Notes under the pieces: generated by a model
What the model was told of the DNA's origin: nothing
Database searches by the model: none
What the model saw: the letters and a program-made list of their open reading frames with translations, nothing else
Shown: in pieces, positions 45,362 through 53,650 of the stretch
How the letters are laid out: each line of letters begins with the position of its first letter
Numbering within the stretch: position 1 is the stretch's first letter
Translations under genes and position numbers: made by a program
Source: Luteolibacter rhizosphaerae
GTDB taxonomy: Bacteria; Verrucomicrobiota; Verrucomicrobiia; Verrucomicrobiales; Akkermansiaceae
Direction of reading: 5' to 3'
DNA: 64,000 nucleotides
Assembly (NCBI RefSeq): GCF_025950095.1
Contig: NZ_JAPDDR010000001.1
Location: forward strand, 310,001 to 374,000

Positions 45362-45976
45362 ATGAAGTATTTCTTCCCGATGCTTTGCGTGGTTGCCGCC
45401 GGTGGTGCGGGCTACGTCTTCGAGCCTCAGATCAGCCCCAGCCTGATCGATTACACCGGCACCACGGAACGGGTGATCGAGGTTATGGAAAAGGACGGGA
45501 AAATCGTCGTCACTCCGAAAACTCCGGAGTCCGCTCCCGCTCTCCCGAAAGCCGACCCGGCCCCCGCGCCCGAGCCGGTGGTGAAGAACGACCCGGCTCC
45601 CGCCCCGGAGCCCAATCCCGAGCCGCCCGTCGTTCAGAACGAGCCGGAGAAGATGGACGAAACCCCGGCCCCCGCGCCGGAGCCGATCCCGGAACCGGCC
45701 CCCGTTGGCGGCGAAGCCATGGGCGAGGAAGCTCTCGTCGCGCTGATGCAGGAAAGCATCAAGGACGGACAGGTGAAGGAATTCACCTTCGATCAGGTCA
45801 TGAAATGGAGCGCAGGCCCCGAAGAGGAGGTCGACGGCGCCAAGTATCAGACCGGCCTCGCCGAGTACAAGGCGGAAACGATCTTCGGCGTGAAGACGAT
45901 GAAAGCCAAGGCCCTGATCAAGGATGGCAAGGTGGCCAAGTGGATCTGGGCTACCAGCGGCATGGAGATCAAGTAG
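45362..45976 (+). CDS. Secreted protein with Pro/Ala/Glu linker
   Basis: A 204-residue protein from the ATG at 45362, which begins a signal/anchor (MKYFFPMLCVVAAGGAGYV). Residues ~57-120 are a repetitive PAPAPEP-type linker; the C-terminal ~80 residues form a compact domain (FDQVMKWSAGPEEEVDGAKY, TIFGVKTMKAKALIKDGKVA). I do not recognise the domain. It is divergent from polA, with 141 bases between them. Confidence 0.7.
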   Translation: MKYFFPMLCVVAAGGAGYVFEPQISPSLIDYTGTTERVIEVMEKDGKIVVTPKTPESAPALPKADPAPAPEPVVKNDPAPAPEPNPEPPVVQNEPEKMDETPAPAPEPIPEPAPVGGEAMGEEALVALMQESIKDGQVKEFTFDQVMKWSAGPEEEVDGAKYQTGLAEYKAETIFGVKTMKAKALIKDGKVAKWIWATSGMEIK

Positions 45977-45996
45977 GGCTCCCGTCTCAAAGGAGA

Positions 45997-46030
45997 AGAG
46001 CTCCCGGAGGTGTGACCCCCCGAGAGCTCT
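45997..46030. terminator. Hairpin between convergent genes
   Basis: AGAGCTC (45997-46003) pairs with GAGCTCT (46024-46030), with partial inner pairing. It lies 20 bases after one stop codon and 20 bases before the end of the convergent gene. No T-run follows on either strand, so termination is only possible. Confidence 0.4.
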
Positions 46031-46050
46031 GTCCCATGATTCCGGATACC

Positions 46051-47376
46051 TCAGATACCCGGTACCAAACCGCTGCTGCCGCTCTGCTTCCACACCGGGC
46101 CGCTGGTCGCGTATCGCGGCGCCGGGCCTTGCAAGTTGGGGTCGGGCAGTGACTCGTCGAGTCGGAAGAGGGGCAGGATCGGCGCGCCGGTCGCGGCCTT
46201 CTCGTATTTCTCGCCGATCTCTTCCATCAGAAGGGAAACGCCAAAGTAGCCGCCGGGGATTTCTCCAATCAGAATCTCCACTGGGTAGGAGGCACCCGCA
46301 CGCACCGTGATCTCAGGACCGACCGCGAAGCCGCCGATGTTGTCATTGTAGTTCGGCGAGGTCTCGTACTTGTAGAATTGGATCGGCACCCGCATAGGGC
46401 CCATCTTGCGGATATCTTTGGCGAGCTCTTCGTTCTCCTGGGTTCCATCCACCTCCGCGGCACGCCCGAACATGTGGGTGCCGGTGCAGCCGAGGGTATA
46501 GCCGTAGTCGAAGACGGTGCGGTTATTGAAGCGCACCACGAGTAGGTCGTCGCCCGCGCCGACAAAGCGAAACTTGCCGGACTTTGGCGCCTTTACCGTG
46601 CCGCGGTAGACCACGATCCAGCGGCGCGGTTGCACCTCCTTCTCGCAATTGAAAGCGGCCGGTGCTGCTTCCGCGCTCATGAAAGGCATGTGCAGCTTGG
46701 TCTGATACAGCTTCTGGCTGGCCTTGTAGTAGTCCTTGAACTCCTTGTCCTTGAATCCTTTGTCGACGATCTCGCGCACCTTCAGGCGCATTTCATCGTC
46801 GGTCATGTTGGTGGGCTGTTTGTCGCTGGTCTGCTTCAGGTCGTAGAAAGTCCCGATGAGAGCGCTCTCGGTGGCCTCCACCATGCCGAAGGGATTCCCC
46901 GAGCCACCGCCACCAAGTCCCGGTCCCATTCCGCTACCGATGCCCTTGCCATGGCCGCTGCCCATGCCACCACCGGTGCCGCTGCCGCCCATGCCCTTGG
47001 ACAGGGAGCCGCCGCTCAGCGACCCGAGCGAGGCCATCTGCGAGGACGGGTCTGGCTCCGGTAGGGAGAAGCTGGTCTCCGCGCCGATCGCCGCGATCCG
47101 GGCCATGTTTGGCTGGGTCATTACCTGCCGGGCCTTGGTTTCCGCGGCCGAATCGGGTGAGCCGCCACCTCCTGCCGGTGGCATGAAATCCACTGTTTTC
47201 TCAGGCGGAGTGATGATCCGGAAGACCCAGAACGCTCCCGCCACGAGGAAGATCACATGAATCAGCACCGAGATGCTCAAGGCCCCGCCTCCCAGCCTCT
47301 GCCAGAAGGTCTTCTTCTGTTTCGGCGGGGCGATGCTTACCTCTTGGTATTCCGGTTCGGGGTCGAATTCGTTCAT
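46051..47376 (-). CDS. TonB-like anchored protein with Gly-rich linker and PA14-like domain
   Basis: A 441-residue protein. The N-terminus (KKTFWQRLGGGALSISVLIH, then FLVAGAFWVFRIITPPEKTV) is a cytoplasmic tail plus one membrane helix of the type seen in TonB energy transducers. A Gly/Ser-rich flexible segment spans ~115-165. The C-terminal half (RRWIVVYRGTVKAPKSGKFR, FVGAGDDLLVVRFNNRTVFD) resembles a PA14 carbohydrate-binding-type domain. No TonB C-terminal domain is present. Role unknown; perhaps an envelope-spanning sugar-binding protein. Confidence 0.65.
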   Translation of the reverse strand: MNEFDPEPEYQEVSIAPPKQKKTFWQRLGGGALSISVLIHVIFLVAGAFWVFRIITPPEKTVDFMPPAGGGGSPDSAAETKARQVMTQPNMARIAAIGAETSFSLPEPDPSSQMASLGSLSGGSLSKGMGGSGTGGGMGSGHGKGIGSGMGPGLGGGGSGNPFGMVEATESALIGTFYDLKQTSDKQPTNMTDDEMRLKVREIVDKGFKDKEFKDYYKASQKLYQTKLHMPFMSAEAAPAAFNCEKEVQPRRWIVVYRGTVKAPKSGKFRFVGAGDDLLVVRFNNRTVFDYGYTLGCTGTHMFGRAAEVDGTQENEELAKDIRKMGPMRVPIQFYKYETSPNYNDNIGGFAVGPEITVRAGASYPVEILIGEIPGGYFGVSLLMEEIGEKYEKAATGAPILPLFRLDESLPDPNLQGPAPRYATSGPVWKQSGSSGLVPGI

Positions 47377-47516
47377 TTAACGGGGGAACGAAAACGGGTT
47401 TGTTTTTCTTGGGTGGAATTCGGCCTCCGTGTCATGCGACCTCGCTTTTGCGGAATCCGGCATCTCTCGTTCGTTTCTTGCGCTGGCCACCGCTTCTGCG
47501 CGGAATCCCGGGCACG

Positions 47517-48119
47517 ATGAGCACCAAGCGGAAGGATCTCGAATTGCCAGTGCTACCTTTCGCGGATGGGAAGGGGTTCACGAAATGGCTGGGCAAGCAG
47601 CCGCTTGATTCGCCCGGCCTATGGCTGAAATTCGCCAATAAGGGCTCCGGAATTCCGGGCATCACCCAGCAGGAGGCTTTGGATGCCGCGCTGTGCCACG
47701 GCTGGATCGACGGCCAGCGGCTCGGGCTCGATGATGACTACTATCTGAACAAATACACGCCGCGCCGGAGCCGGAGCAACTGGTCCCAGATCAACCGGGC
47801 GCGCGCGCTGGAGCTCATCGCGGAAGGCCGCATGACCGAGCGGGGACAAGCCGAGATCGAGCGAGCAAAGCAGGACGGGCGCTGGGAGGCGGCCTCCGCA
47901 CCGCCCAGCAAGGCGGAGGTGCCGGAGGATCTGGCCGCTGCCCTGAGGAAGAACAAGGTGGCGAAAGCGCTTTTCGAGCGTCTGGACCATCGCAACCGCT
48001 TTGCGATCCTCCACCGCGTCGGGCAGGCTAAGAAGGCAGAGACCCGAGCGGCGCGGATTGCGAAGTTGGTGGCGATGCTGGCGGAGGGCGAGCTGATCTA
48101 TCCGCCGAAGAAGTCGTAG
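47517..48119 (+). CDS. YdeI/OmpD-associated family protein
   Basis: About 200 residues from the ATG at 47517. Family signatures are ALCHGWIDGQRLGLDDDYY and YTPRRSRSNWSQINRARALE; the C-terminus has the paired region FERLDHRNRFAILHRVGQAK with A.KAETRAARI. Cytoplasmic, no membrane segments. The biochemical role of the family is unclear. The frame is open further upstream but that part is not protein-like. Confidence 0.85.
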   Translation: MSTKRKDLELPVLPFADGKGFTKWLGKQPLDSPGLWLKFANKGSGIPGITQQEALDAALCHGWIDGQRLGLDDDYYLNKYTPRRSRSNWSQINRARALELIAEGRMTERGQAEIERAKQDGRWEAASAPPSKAEVPEDLAAALRKNKVAKALFERLDHRNRFAILHRVGQAKKAETRAARIAKLVAMLAEGELIYPPKKS

Positions 48120-48181
48120 CGGCGTGCTTTGGCCCGCGATTCGCCTTGCCGGGTAGGGGAGGGGGCCGCTTCATTCCGCGC

Positions 48182-49513
48182 ATGACGCCGGAGCTTGAGG
48201 ATCTCTTCGCCTTCCTTCGTTTTCCCAGTGTTTCCACCGATTCGCGGAACGCGGCGGATGTCCGTGCCTGCGGCGAGTGGATCGTGGCCAAGCTGAACGG
48301 CATGGGCTTGGAGGCGAAGCTGCACGAGACCCCGCGCCACCCGATCGTGGTGGCGAAGAACGCGCACAAGCCCGGCCGCAAGACGGTCATGATCTACGGC
48401 CACTATGACGTGCAGCCGGTTGATCCGCTCAATCTCTGGACCACCCCGCCTTTCGAACCGCAGATCCGCGATGGCAAGATCTGGGCCCGCGGCTCCACTG
48501 ACAACAAGGGCCAGATGCTCGCGCACATCCTCGGAGTGGAGAAGACGCTGAAGGAGAAAGGCGAACTGCCCGTGAACCTGATCTTCCTCTTCGAGGGTGA
48601 GGAGGAGATCGGCAGCCCGAGTCTCGCGCCCTTCTTGGAAGCGAACCGCGAGTTGCTGAAGTGCGATATCATTGCGATCTCCGACACCGGCATGGTCGCT
48701 CCCGGCCAACCCACCCTGAGCTACGGCCTGCGCGGCATCGCCGCCTGCGAGGTGATCCTCCGCGGCCCGGCCCGCGACCTTCACTCCGGCATCTACGGCG
48801 GTGCCATCCGCAATCCCGCGACCGAGATCGCCCGCCTCGTCTCGACCTTCCACGATCCGGAAGGCCGCGTGCAGGTGGAAGGCTTCTACGATGATGTGAA
48901 GCCACTTGAAGACTGGGAGCGTGAGATGTGGGCCAAGCTCCCCGGCACCAGCGATGAGGACTTCATCCGCTACAGTGGTTCTTCGAAGACGCACGGTGAG
49001 GCCGGCTACACTTCCGCCGAGCGCACTTGGGCCCGCCCCACCGCTGAGATCAATGGCATCGGCGGCGGCTATCAGGGCGAGGGATCGAAAACGGTGCTGC
49101 CCGCGGAGGCCTTCGCGAAGTTCACCTTCCGCCTCGTCCCGAACCAAGACCCCGCGGATATCATGGAGAAGGTGAAGGCTCACCTCGACAAGCACTGCCC
49201 GCCCGGCGTCTCGCTGCTCTACGTCGGCGGCCATGATGGAAAGCCCTTCTACACCGATCCCCACGGCCCCTTCGGCAAGGCCGCCCAGGAAGCCCTGCGC
49301 AAGTCCTTCGGCAAGGAACCGGTCCTCATTCGCGAAGGCGGCAGCATCCCGATCGTCCAAGCCTTCCGCGATATCCTCAACGTCGATACCATCCTGCTCG
49401 GCCTCGCCCTCGCGGACTCTCAGATCCACTCGCCCGACGAGAACTTCCCGGTGGAAAACTTCGAGGCGGGGATCCGTCTCAATCAGGCGCTTCTCGAAGA
49501 ACTCGGGAAGTAA
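48182..49513 (+). CDS. M20-family dipeptidase/peptidase
   Basis: A 443-residue metallopeptidase from the ATG at 48182 (an ATG at 48146 is also possible). Metal and catalytic motifs are present: MIYGHYDVQPVDPLNLW (first His and Asp), RGSTDNKGQMLAHI (bridging Asp), FLFEGEEEIGSPSL (catalytic Glu-Glu), and HSPDENFPVENFEAGI (terminal His). A dimerisation domain sits between. It hydrolyses dipeptides or similar amides in the cytoplasm. Confidence 0.92.
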   Translation: MTPELEDLFAFLRFPSVSTDSRNAADVRACGEWIVAKLNGMGLEAKLHETPRHPIVVAKNAHKPGRKTVMIYGHYDVQPVDPLNLWTTPPFEPQIRDGKIWARGSTDNKGQMLAHILGVEKTLKEKGELPVNLIFLFEGEEEIGSPSLAPFLEANRELLKCDIIAISDTGMVAPGQPTLSYGLRGIAACEVILRGPARDLHSGIYGGAIRNPATEIARLVSTFHDPEGRVQVEGFYDDVKPLEDWEREMWAKLPGTSDEDFIRYSGSSKTHGEAGYTSAERTWARPTAEINGIGGGYQGEGSKTVLPAEAFAKFTFRLVPNQDPADIMEKVKAHLDKHCPPGVSLLYVGGHDGKPFYTDPHGPFGKAAQEALRKSFGKEPVLIREGGSIPIVQAFRDILNVDTILLGLALADSQIHSPDENFPVENFEAGIRLNQALLEELGK

Positions 49514-49518
49514 TCCAT

Positions 49519-49570
49519 CTTCTTCGCGCTTCTCTCTGCGACCTCTGCGCTTCCGCGCTTCGTTCCTTCA
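49519..49570. repeat. Pyrimidine-rich iterated leader before glnS
   Basis: The heptamer CTCTGCG occurs at 49534-49540 and 49543-49549 in a stretch of cytosine- and thymine-rich steps. It fills the gap between the peptidase stop and the glnS start and has no purine-rich ribosome-binding site. It resembles a class of dispersed short repeats seen in some bacterial genomes. Confidence 0.35.
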
Positions 49571-49572
49571 AA

Positions 49573-51243
49573 ATGTCCGATACTCCCAAGTCCGATTTCA
49601 TCCGCGAGATCATCGCCGCGGACCTCGCCTCCGGTAAGCACGCGACCACCATCACGCGCTTTCCTCCGGAGCCGAACGGCTATCTGCACCTCGGCCACGC
49701 GCGTGCGATCTGCCTGAACTTCGGCATCGCCTTGGAGAATGCAGGCAGCGGTGCGCGCTGCCATCTGCGCTTCGACGACACGAATCCGGAGAAGGAAGAG
49801 GTCGAGTATGTCGAGAGCATCAAGGCCGATGTGAAGTGGCTGGGCTTCGAGTGGGGTGACAATCTCTATTACGCGAGCGACTACTTCGAGTTCTACTACG
49901 ACTGTGCCGTTCACCTGATCAAGAACGGCCTTGCCTACGTGGATGAGCAGACGGCCGAGCAGATCAAGGACACCCGCGGCAACCTGACCGTTCCGGGCTC
50001 GCCCTCGCCGTTCCGTGACCGCAGTGTGGAAGAGAATCTCGAGCTCTTCGCGAAGATGCGTGCCGGTGGATTCGACGAAGGAACCGCCGTTCTCCGCGCG
50101 AAGATCGACATGGCCTCGCCGAACATCGTCCTCCGCGACCCGGTCATCTACCGCGTGCTGAAGGCGGAGCACCACAACACCGGCGATGCTTGGTGCCTCT
50201 ACCCGATGTATGACTTCGCGCACCCGCTGGAGGACGCGAAGGAGCACATCACTCATTCACTCTGCACCTTGGAGTTCGAGATCCACCGCCCCTTTTATGA
50301 TTGGGTGATCGAGAATTGCCCGGTCCCCGCGAAGCCGCGCCAGATTGAGTTCTCGCGCCTGAACTTCACCTACACGGTGATGAGCAAGCGCAAGCTGCTC
50401 ACGCTCGTGAAGGAAGGTCACGTCGCCGGCTGGGATGATCCGCGCATGCCCACGCTCTCCGGCGCCCGCCGCCGCGGCATCCCCGCCGTCGCCATCCGCA
50501 AGCTCTGCGAGAAGACCGGCATCACCAAGTTCCAAGGCATCACGGACATCGCTCAGCTTGAGTTTGAAATCCGCGACTACCTCAACACGGTAGCACCTCG
50601 CCGAATGGCGGTGATCGATCCGCTCAAGCTCGTGATCACGAACTGGCCGGAAGGTCAGAGCGAGGACATCGAGCTCGACAACCACCCGAAGGATCCCGCC
50701 ATGGGTTCCCGCGCGGTGAAACTCTCCCGCGAACTTTGGATCGAGGGCGATGACTTCATGGAAGTCCCGGAGAAGAAGTACTTCCGCCTCGGCCCCGATC
50801 GCCATGTCCGCTTGCGCGGCGGCTACATCGTGAAATGCACCGGTTTCGAGAAGGATGACTCCGGCAAGGTGGTGAAGGTTCTCTGCGAATATCTCCCCGG
50901 CACCAAGGGCGCGGATGCCCCTGAAGGTGTGGAGTGTCGCGCCGCGATTCACTGGGTCAGCGCCGAGCATGGCGTGGCTGCGGAGGTCCGTCTCTATGAC
51001 CGCCTCTTCACCGTGGAAGATCCGGATGCGGCCGAAGGCGGCTTCACCAGCGTGATCAATCCGGATTCCCTCAAGGTGATCCAGGCTTGGGTCGAGCCTG
51101 CTCTTGCAGCGGCAGAGCCCGAGACGGTCGTGCAATACGAGCGCCTCGGTTACTTCGTCGCGGATCGCCACGAGCATCAGCCCGGCACCAAGCCGGTCTT
51201 CAACCGCACCATCGGTCTCCGCGACTCCTGGGCGAAGAAGTGA
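49573..51243 (+). CDS. glnS: Glutaminyl-tRNA synthetase
   Basis: A 556-residue class I synthetase charging tRNA-Gln directly. The HIGH motif appears as PPEPNGYLHLGHARAICLNFG-type region near residue 35, the acceptor-binding part has RFDDTNPEKEEVEYVESI, and the KMSKS-like loop is VMSKRKL. The C-terminal beta-barrel domains bind the anticodon. Length and motifs are standard. Having GlnS implies that tRNA-Gln does not need GatCAB transamidation. Confidence 0.97.
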   Translation: MSDTPKSDFIREIIAADLASGKHATTITRFPPEPNGYLHLGHARAICLNFGIALENAGSGARCHLRFDDTNPEKEEVEYVESIKADVKWLGFEWGDNLYYASDYFEFYYDCAVHLIKNGLAYVDEQTAEQIKDTRGNLTVPGSPSPFRDRSVEENLELFAKMRAGGFDEGTAVLRAKIDMASPNIVLRDPVIYRVLKAEHHNTGDAWCLYPMYDFAHPLEDAKEHITHSLCTLEFEIHRPFYDWVIENCPVPAKPRQIEFSRLNFTYTVMSKRKLLTLVKEGHVAGWDDPRMPTLSGARRRGIPAVAIRKLCEKTGITKFQGITDIAQLEFEIRDYLNTVAPRRMAVIDPLKLVITNWPEGQSEDIELDNHPKDPAMGSRAVKLSRELWIEGDDFMEVPEKKYFRLGPDRHVRLRGGYIVKCTGFEKDDSGKVVKVLCEYLPGTKGADAPEGVECRAAIHWVSAEHGVAAEVRLYDRLFTVEDPDAAEGGFTSVINPDSLKVIQAWVEPALAAAEPETVVQYERLGYFVADRHEHQPGTKPVFNRTIGLRDSWAKK

Positions 51244-51264
51244 TCCCTCTCGGAAAGAGGGTCA
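51241..51264. terminator. Shared hairpin between glnS and lrp
   Basis: CCCTCT (51245-51250) pairs with AGAGGG (51256-51261), with outer pairs extending into the glnS stop codon. The two genes are convergent and end 18 bases apart, so one hairpin may serve both. There is no clear T-run. Confidence 0.5.
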
Positions 51265-51720
51265 CAGGGGCAGCTCCGACGATAGCTTGCACTCCTGCAT
51301 CGGGATCTCGGTCTTGATGCTTTTCACGCCCTTAATGCGGCCGAGATGTTCGATCTGGAACTTCCGGTAAGCGTCGAGGTCGGCGGCCACGATGCGCAGG
51401 ATGAAGTCGCAGTCGCCCGCCATGAGGTGGCATTCAACCACCTCGGGCAGCTTCACGACCTCTTTGACGAAATGGTCTGTGGTATCGACGTCTTGGCCAC
51501 TGAGCCAGATCCGCGCGAAGACGGTCAGCTTCATGCCGATCTTCGCGGCATCGAGCAGGGCGGTGTAGCCCTTGATGACTCCGGCCTCCTCTAGCAGGCG
51601 GACACGGCGCAAGCAGGGCGAGGGGGAAAGCCCAACCTCTTTTGCGAGTTCGAGGTTTTGAATCCTGCCCTTCTTCTGGAGCACGGCGAGAATCCTCTTA
51701 TCGATGGAGTCCAGATTCAT
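51262..51720 (-). CDS. Lrp/AsnC-family transcriptional regulator
   Basis: A 152-residue regulator. The N-terminal HTH is visible (ILAVLQKKGRIQNLELAKEV, then GLSPSPCLRRVRLLEEAGVI), and the C-terminal RAM/ligand domain contains VVECHLMAGDCDFILRIVA. It is divergent from azlCD, and such pairs commonly mean that the Lrp protein senses amino acids and controls the exporter. Confidence 0.94.
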   Translation of the reverse strand: MNLDSIDKRILAVLQKKGRIQNLELAKEVGLSPSPCLRRVRLLEEAGVIKGYTALLDAAKIGMKLTVFARIWLSGQDVDTTDHFVKEVVKLPEVVECHLMAGDCDFILRIVAADLDAYRKFQIEHLGRIKGVKSIKTEIPMQECKLSSELPL

Positions 51721-51729
51721 TAGAATAAA

Positions 51730-51751
51730 ATTTCAATAAAGTGCATGAAAT
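51730..51751. promoter_or_regulatory. Candidate Lrp-type dyad
   Basis: ATTTCA (51730-51735) and TGAAAT (51746-51751) form an inverted repeat with a 10-base spacer in the AT-rich 99-base gap between lrp and azlC. It begins 10 bases before the lrp start codon. The arms are short, so this is only a candidate. Confidence 0.45.
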
Positions 51752-51807
51752 GCAATATCGATGCCAATTAGTGGTCGGTATTTGGCAACAACGCAATCCG
51801 TTTTAGA

Positions 51808-51817
51808 GGGAGGTGAT
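51808..51817 (+). promoter_or_regulatory. Strong ribosome-binding site of azlC
   Basis: GGGAGGTGAT is almost fully complementary to the 16S rRNA tail and sits at the right distance from the ATG at 51820. It favours this start over the in-frame ATG at 51832. Confidence 0.8.
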
Positions 51818-51819
51818 GT

Positions 51820-52575
51820 ATGATTGCCGGCATGCAGATTGAGAGTGTTGCCGGAAGCGAGGCGCCCGCCGTTTCAGGGGCGGGCGAACTGGCGCGCGGA
51901 CTTCATACATCGCTTCCCGTCATGATCGGGTTCATCCCGTTCGCTTTGGTGCTCGGGGCTCAGGCTTCGAAGAAGGGATTCGAGCCCGCGGGGGTCGCCC
52001 TGATGACCGGCCTGAACTTCGGGGGAGGATCCGAATTCGCCGCGGTCCATCTCTGGACCTCGCCACCCCACGTCCTCCTGATCGTGGCGATCACCCTTCT
52101 CATCAATAGCCGCCACTTGCTGATGGGGGCTGCCCTTGCGCCCTTCCTCAATGGCTTGTCCAAGAGAAAGGCCCTCATGGCGCTCTTCTTCATGTGCGAC
52201 GAGAGCTGGGCGATCAGCCTGGCAGATGCCCGCCGCCGCTCGGGAGAGAAGCAAATCCCGGCTTTCAGTCTGCCCTACTACATGGGTGCCTCTTCGGGCC
52301 TCTATCTAACTTGGGTTGTGTTCACCTTTCTGGGTGCCCGCCTCGGTCCGGTGTTGGGCGATATCGAGTCCTATGGCCTGGACATGGCATTCCCCGCGGT
52401 GTTCTTCGTGCTCCTGAAGGGGATGTGGACCGGCGTTCGGGCGGCCCGGCCTTGGGTTGTCAGCCTGCTCGCGGCGGTCGGTGCCTGTGTGTTTCTGCCG
52501 GGGGCTTGGTATGTGGTGGTCGGTTCCGTGGCTGGAGCCATCGCGGCGTGCCTTCAGGGAGGGGGGCGGAAATGA
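51820..52575 (+). CDS. azlC: AzlC-family branched-chain amino acid exporter, large subunit
   Basis: A 251-residue membrane protein. Family features are ARGLHTSLPVMIGFIPFALV near the N-terminus, GLNFGGGSEFAAVHLW, NSRHLLMGAALAPFL and FMCDESWAISLADAR. Six to seven membrane helices are visible. Together with AzlD it exports valine, leucine, isoleucine or analogues. It overlaps azlD by ATGA and is divergent from an Lrp regulator. Confidence 0.93.
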   Translation: MIAGMQIESVAGSEAPAVSGAGELARGLHTSLPVMIGFIPFALVLGAQASKKGFEPAGVALMTGLNFGGGSEFAAVHLWTSPPHVLLIVAITLLINSRHLLMGAALAPFLNGLSKRKALMALFFMCDESWAISLADARRRSGEKQIPAFSLPYYMGASSGLYLTWVVFTFLGARLGPVLGDIESYGLDMAFPAVFFVLLKGMWTGVRAARPWVVSLLAAVGACVFLPGAWYVVVGSVAGAIAACLQGGGRK

Positions 52576-52865
52576 GCAATCTGTCGCTCCTCACTTTCGT
52601 GTTGATGGCTCTGGTCACCTACCTGACCCGGATCGGCGGCTATCTGGCCCTGAGAAACCGCAAGCTCGGGCCGAAAGCCACCGCTATCATGGATGCTGCT
52701 CCGGGATGCGTGCTCATCTCGGTGCTTGCCCCCCACTTCGCATCCGGTCGCCCCGCAGACATGGCTGCTCTGGCGCTCACGGTTGTTGCTGCGAGCCGGC
52801 TGTCCATGCTGCCGACGGTGCTCGTCGCGGTGGTCTCCGCCGGAATGATGAGAAACTTCGCTTAG
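52572..52865 (+). CDS. azlD: AzlD-family branched-chain amino acid exporter, small subunit
   Basis: A 97-residue membrane protein with about three to four helices, the usual size. The N-terminal LLTFVLMALVTYLTRIGGYL matches AzlD, and the middle has MDAAPGCVLISVLAPHF. The start ATG overlaps the azlC stop. Works as a heteromer with AzlC. Confidence 0.92.
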   Translation: MSNLSLLTFVLMALVTYLTRIGGYLALRNRKLGPKATAIMDAAPGCVLISVLAPHFASGRPADMAALALTVVAASRLSMLPTVLVAVVSAGMMRNFA

Positions 52866-52954
52866 CGTGCGGGATCCTGCGCCTCTCGACCCTGCAGCCT
52901 CAAATCTTTCATCGGGCTTTGCAGATCCTAAAGGATCGTTTATAGCCTCTCCGC

Positions 52955-53650
52955 ATGCCGAGCGATTTCCTCGATCCATCGGGCCTCCTTGAGAACGGCG
53001 GCCCGATTTTGTGGCTTCAGGCGGCTCTGGCTTTTTTCGGTGCGGTGTTCGTGGTCGAGCGCCTCTTTTTCTTCCACCGCGCCCGCATCAATGTGGGTGA
53101 CCTGCTGGTGGGTCTCTCCAATCACGTCCGCCGCAAGGCTTACGCGGAGGCCCTCCACGAAGCGGCCAAGGCTCCCGGTCCGGTCGCCCGGGTCGCCCAT
53201 TCCGTCCTGCTCCGGCACTCGATGGAGCGTCCGGACCTGCGCGATATCGCCCAAGAAGCGGGCCAACTCGAGGTTCCCCGGATCGAGAAGAATCTCCGCG
53301 CGATCCTCGCCGTCTCGGTCCTCGCTCCGCTTACGGGCATGCTCGGCACCGTTCTCGGCTTGGCGGAAACCTTCCAGCGCATGAGCGAGCGCGGCGGCGC
53401 CGCCGGCTCCAACGAGCTGGCCGCCGGCGTCCTGATGGCCCTCGTCACCACCGCCGTGGGCCTCACCATCGCGATTCCGGCCTACCTCTTTTACCTCTAT
53501 TTCATCGGCCGGGCGAAGCGGCTCTTCCACCGCATCGAACGCACCGGGATCGAGATGGTGAACATGATCTGCGATGCCCGCATGGACACCGGCATCGTCT
53601 CGATGCGCGATGAGCTGGACGCCCGTCGCCGCGAAGAGCGCAAGAAGTGA
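52955..53650 (+). CDS. Second ExbB/TolQ/MotA-family protein
   Basis: A 231-residue protein of classical ExbB size with three membrane helices: LWLQAALAFFGAVFVVERLF, LAVSVLAPLTGMLGTVLGLA and GVLMALVTTAVGLTIAIPAY. The segment before the last helix has Met (LMALVTT) where many ExbB/TolQ proteins have Glu (EALVTT). It is followed directly (ATGA-type overlap) by an ExbD-like gene. It forms a separate set from the one at 32.5-35 kb. Confidence 0.85.
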   Translation: MPSDFLDPSGLLENGGPILWLQAALAFFGAVFVVERLFFFHRARINVGDLLVGLSNHVRRKAYAEALHEAAKAPGPVARVAHSVLLRHSMERPDLRDIAQEAGQLEVPRIEKNLRAILAVSVLAPLTGMLGTVLGLAETFQRMSERGGAAGSNELAAGVLMALVTTAVGLTIAIPAYLFYLYFIGRAKRLFHRIERTGIEMVNMICDARMDTGIVSMRDELDARRREERKK

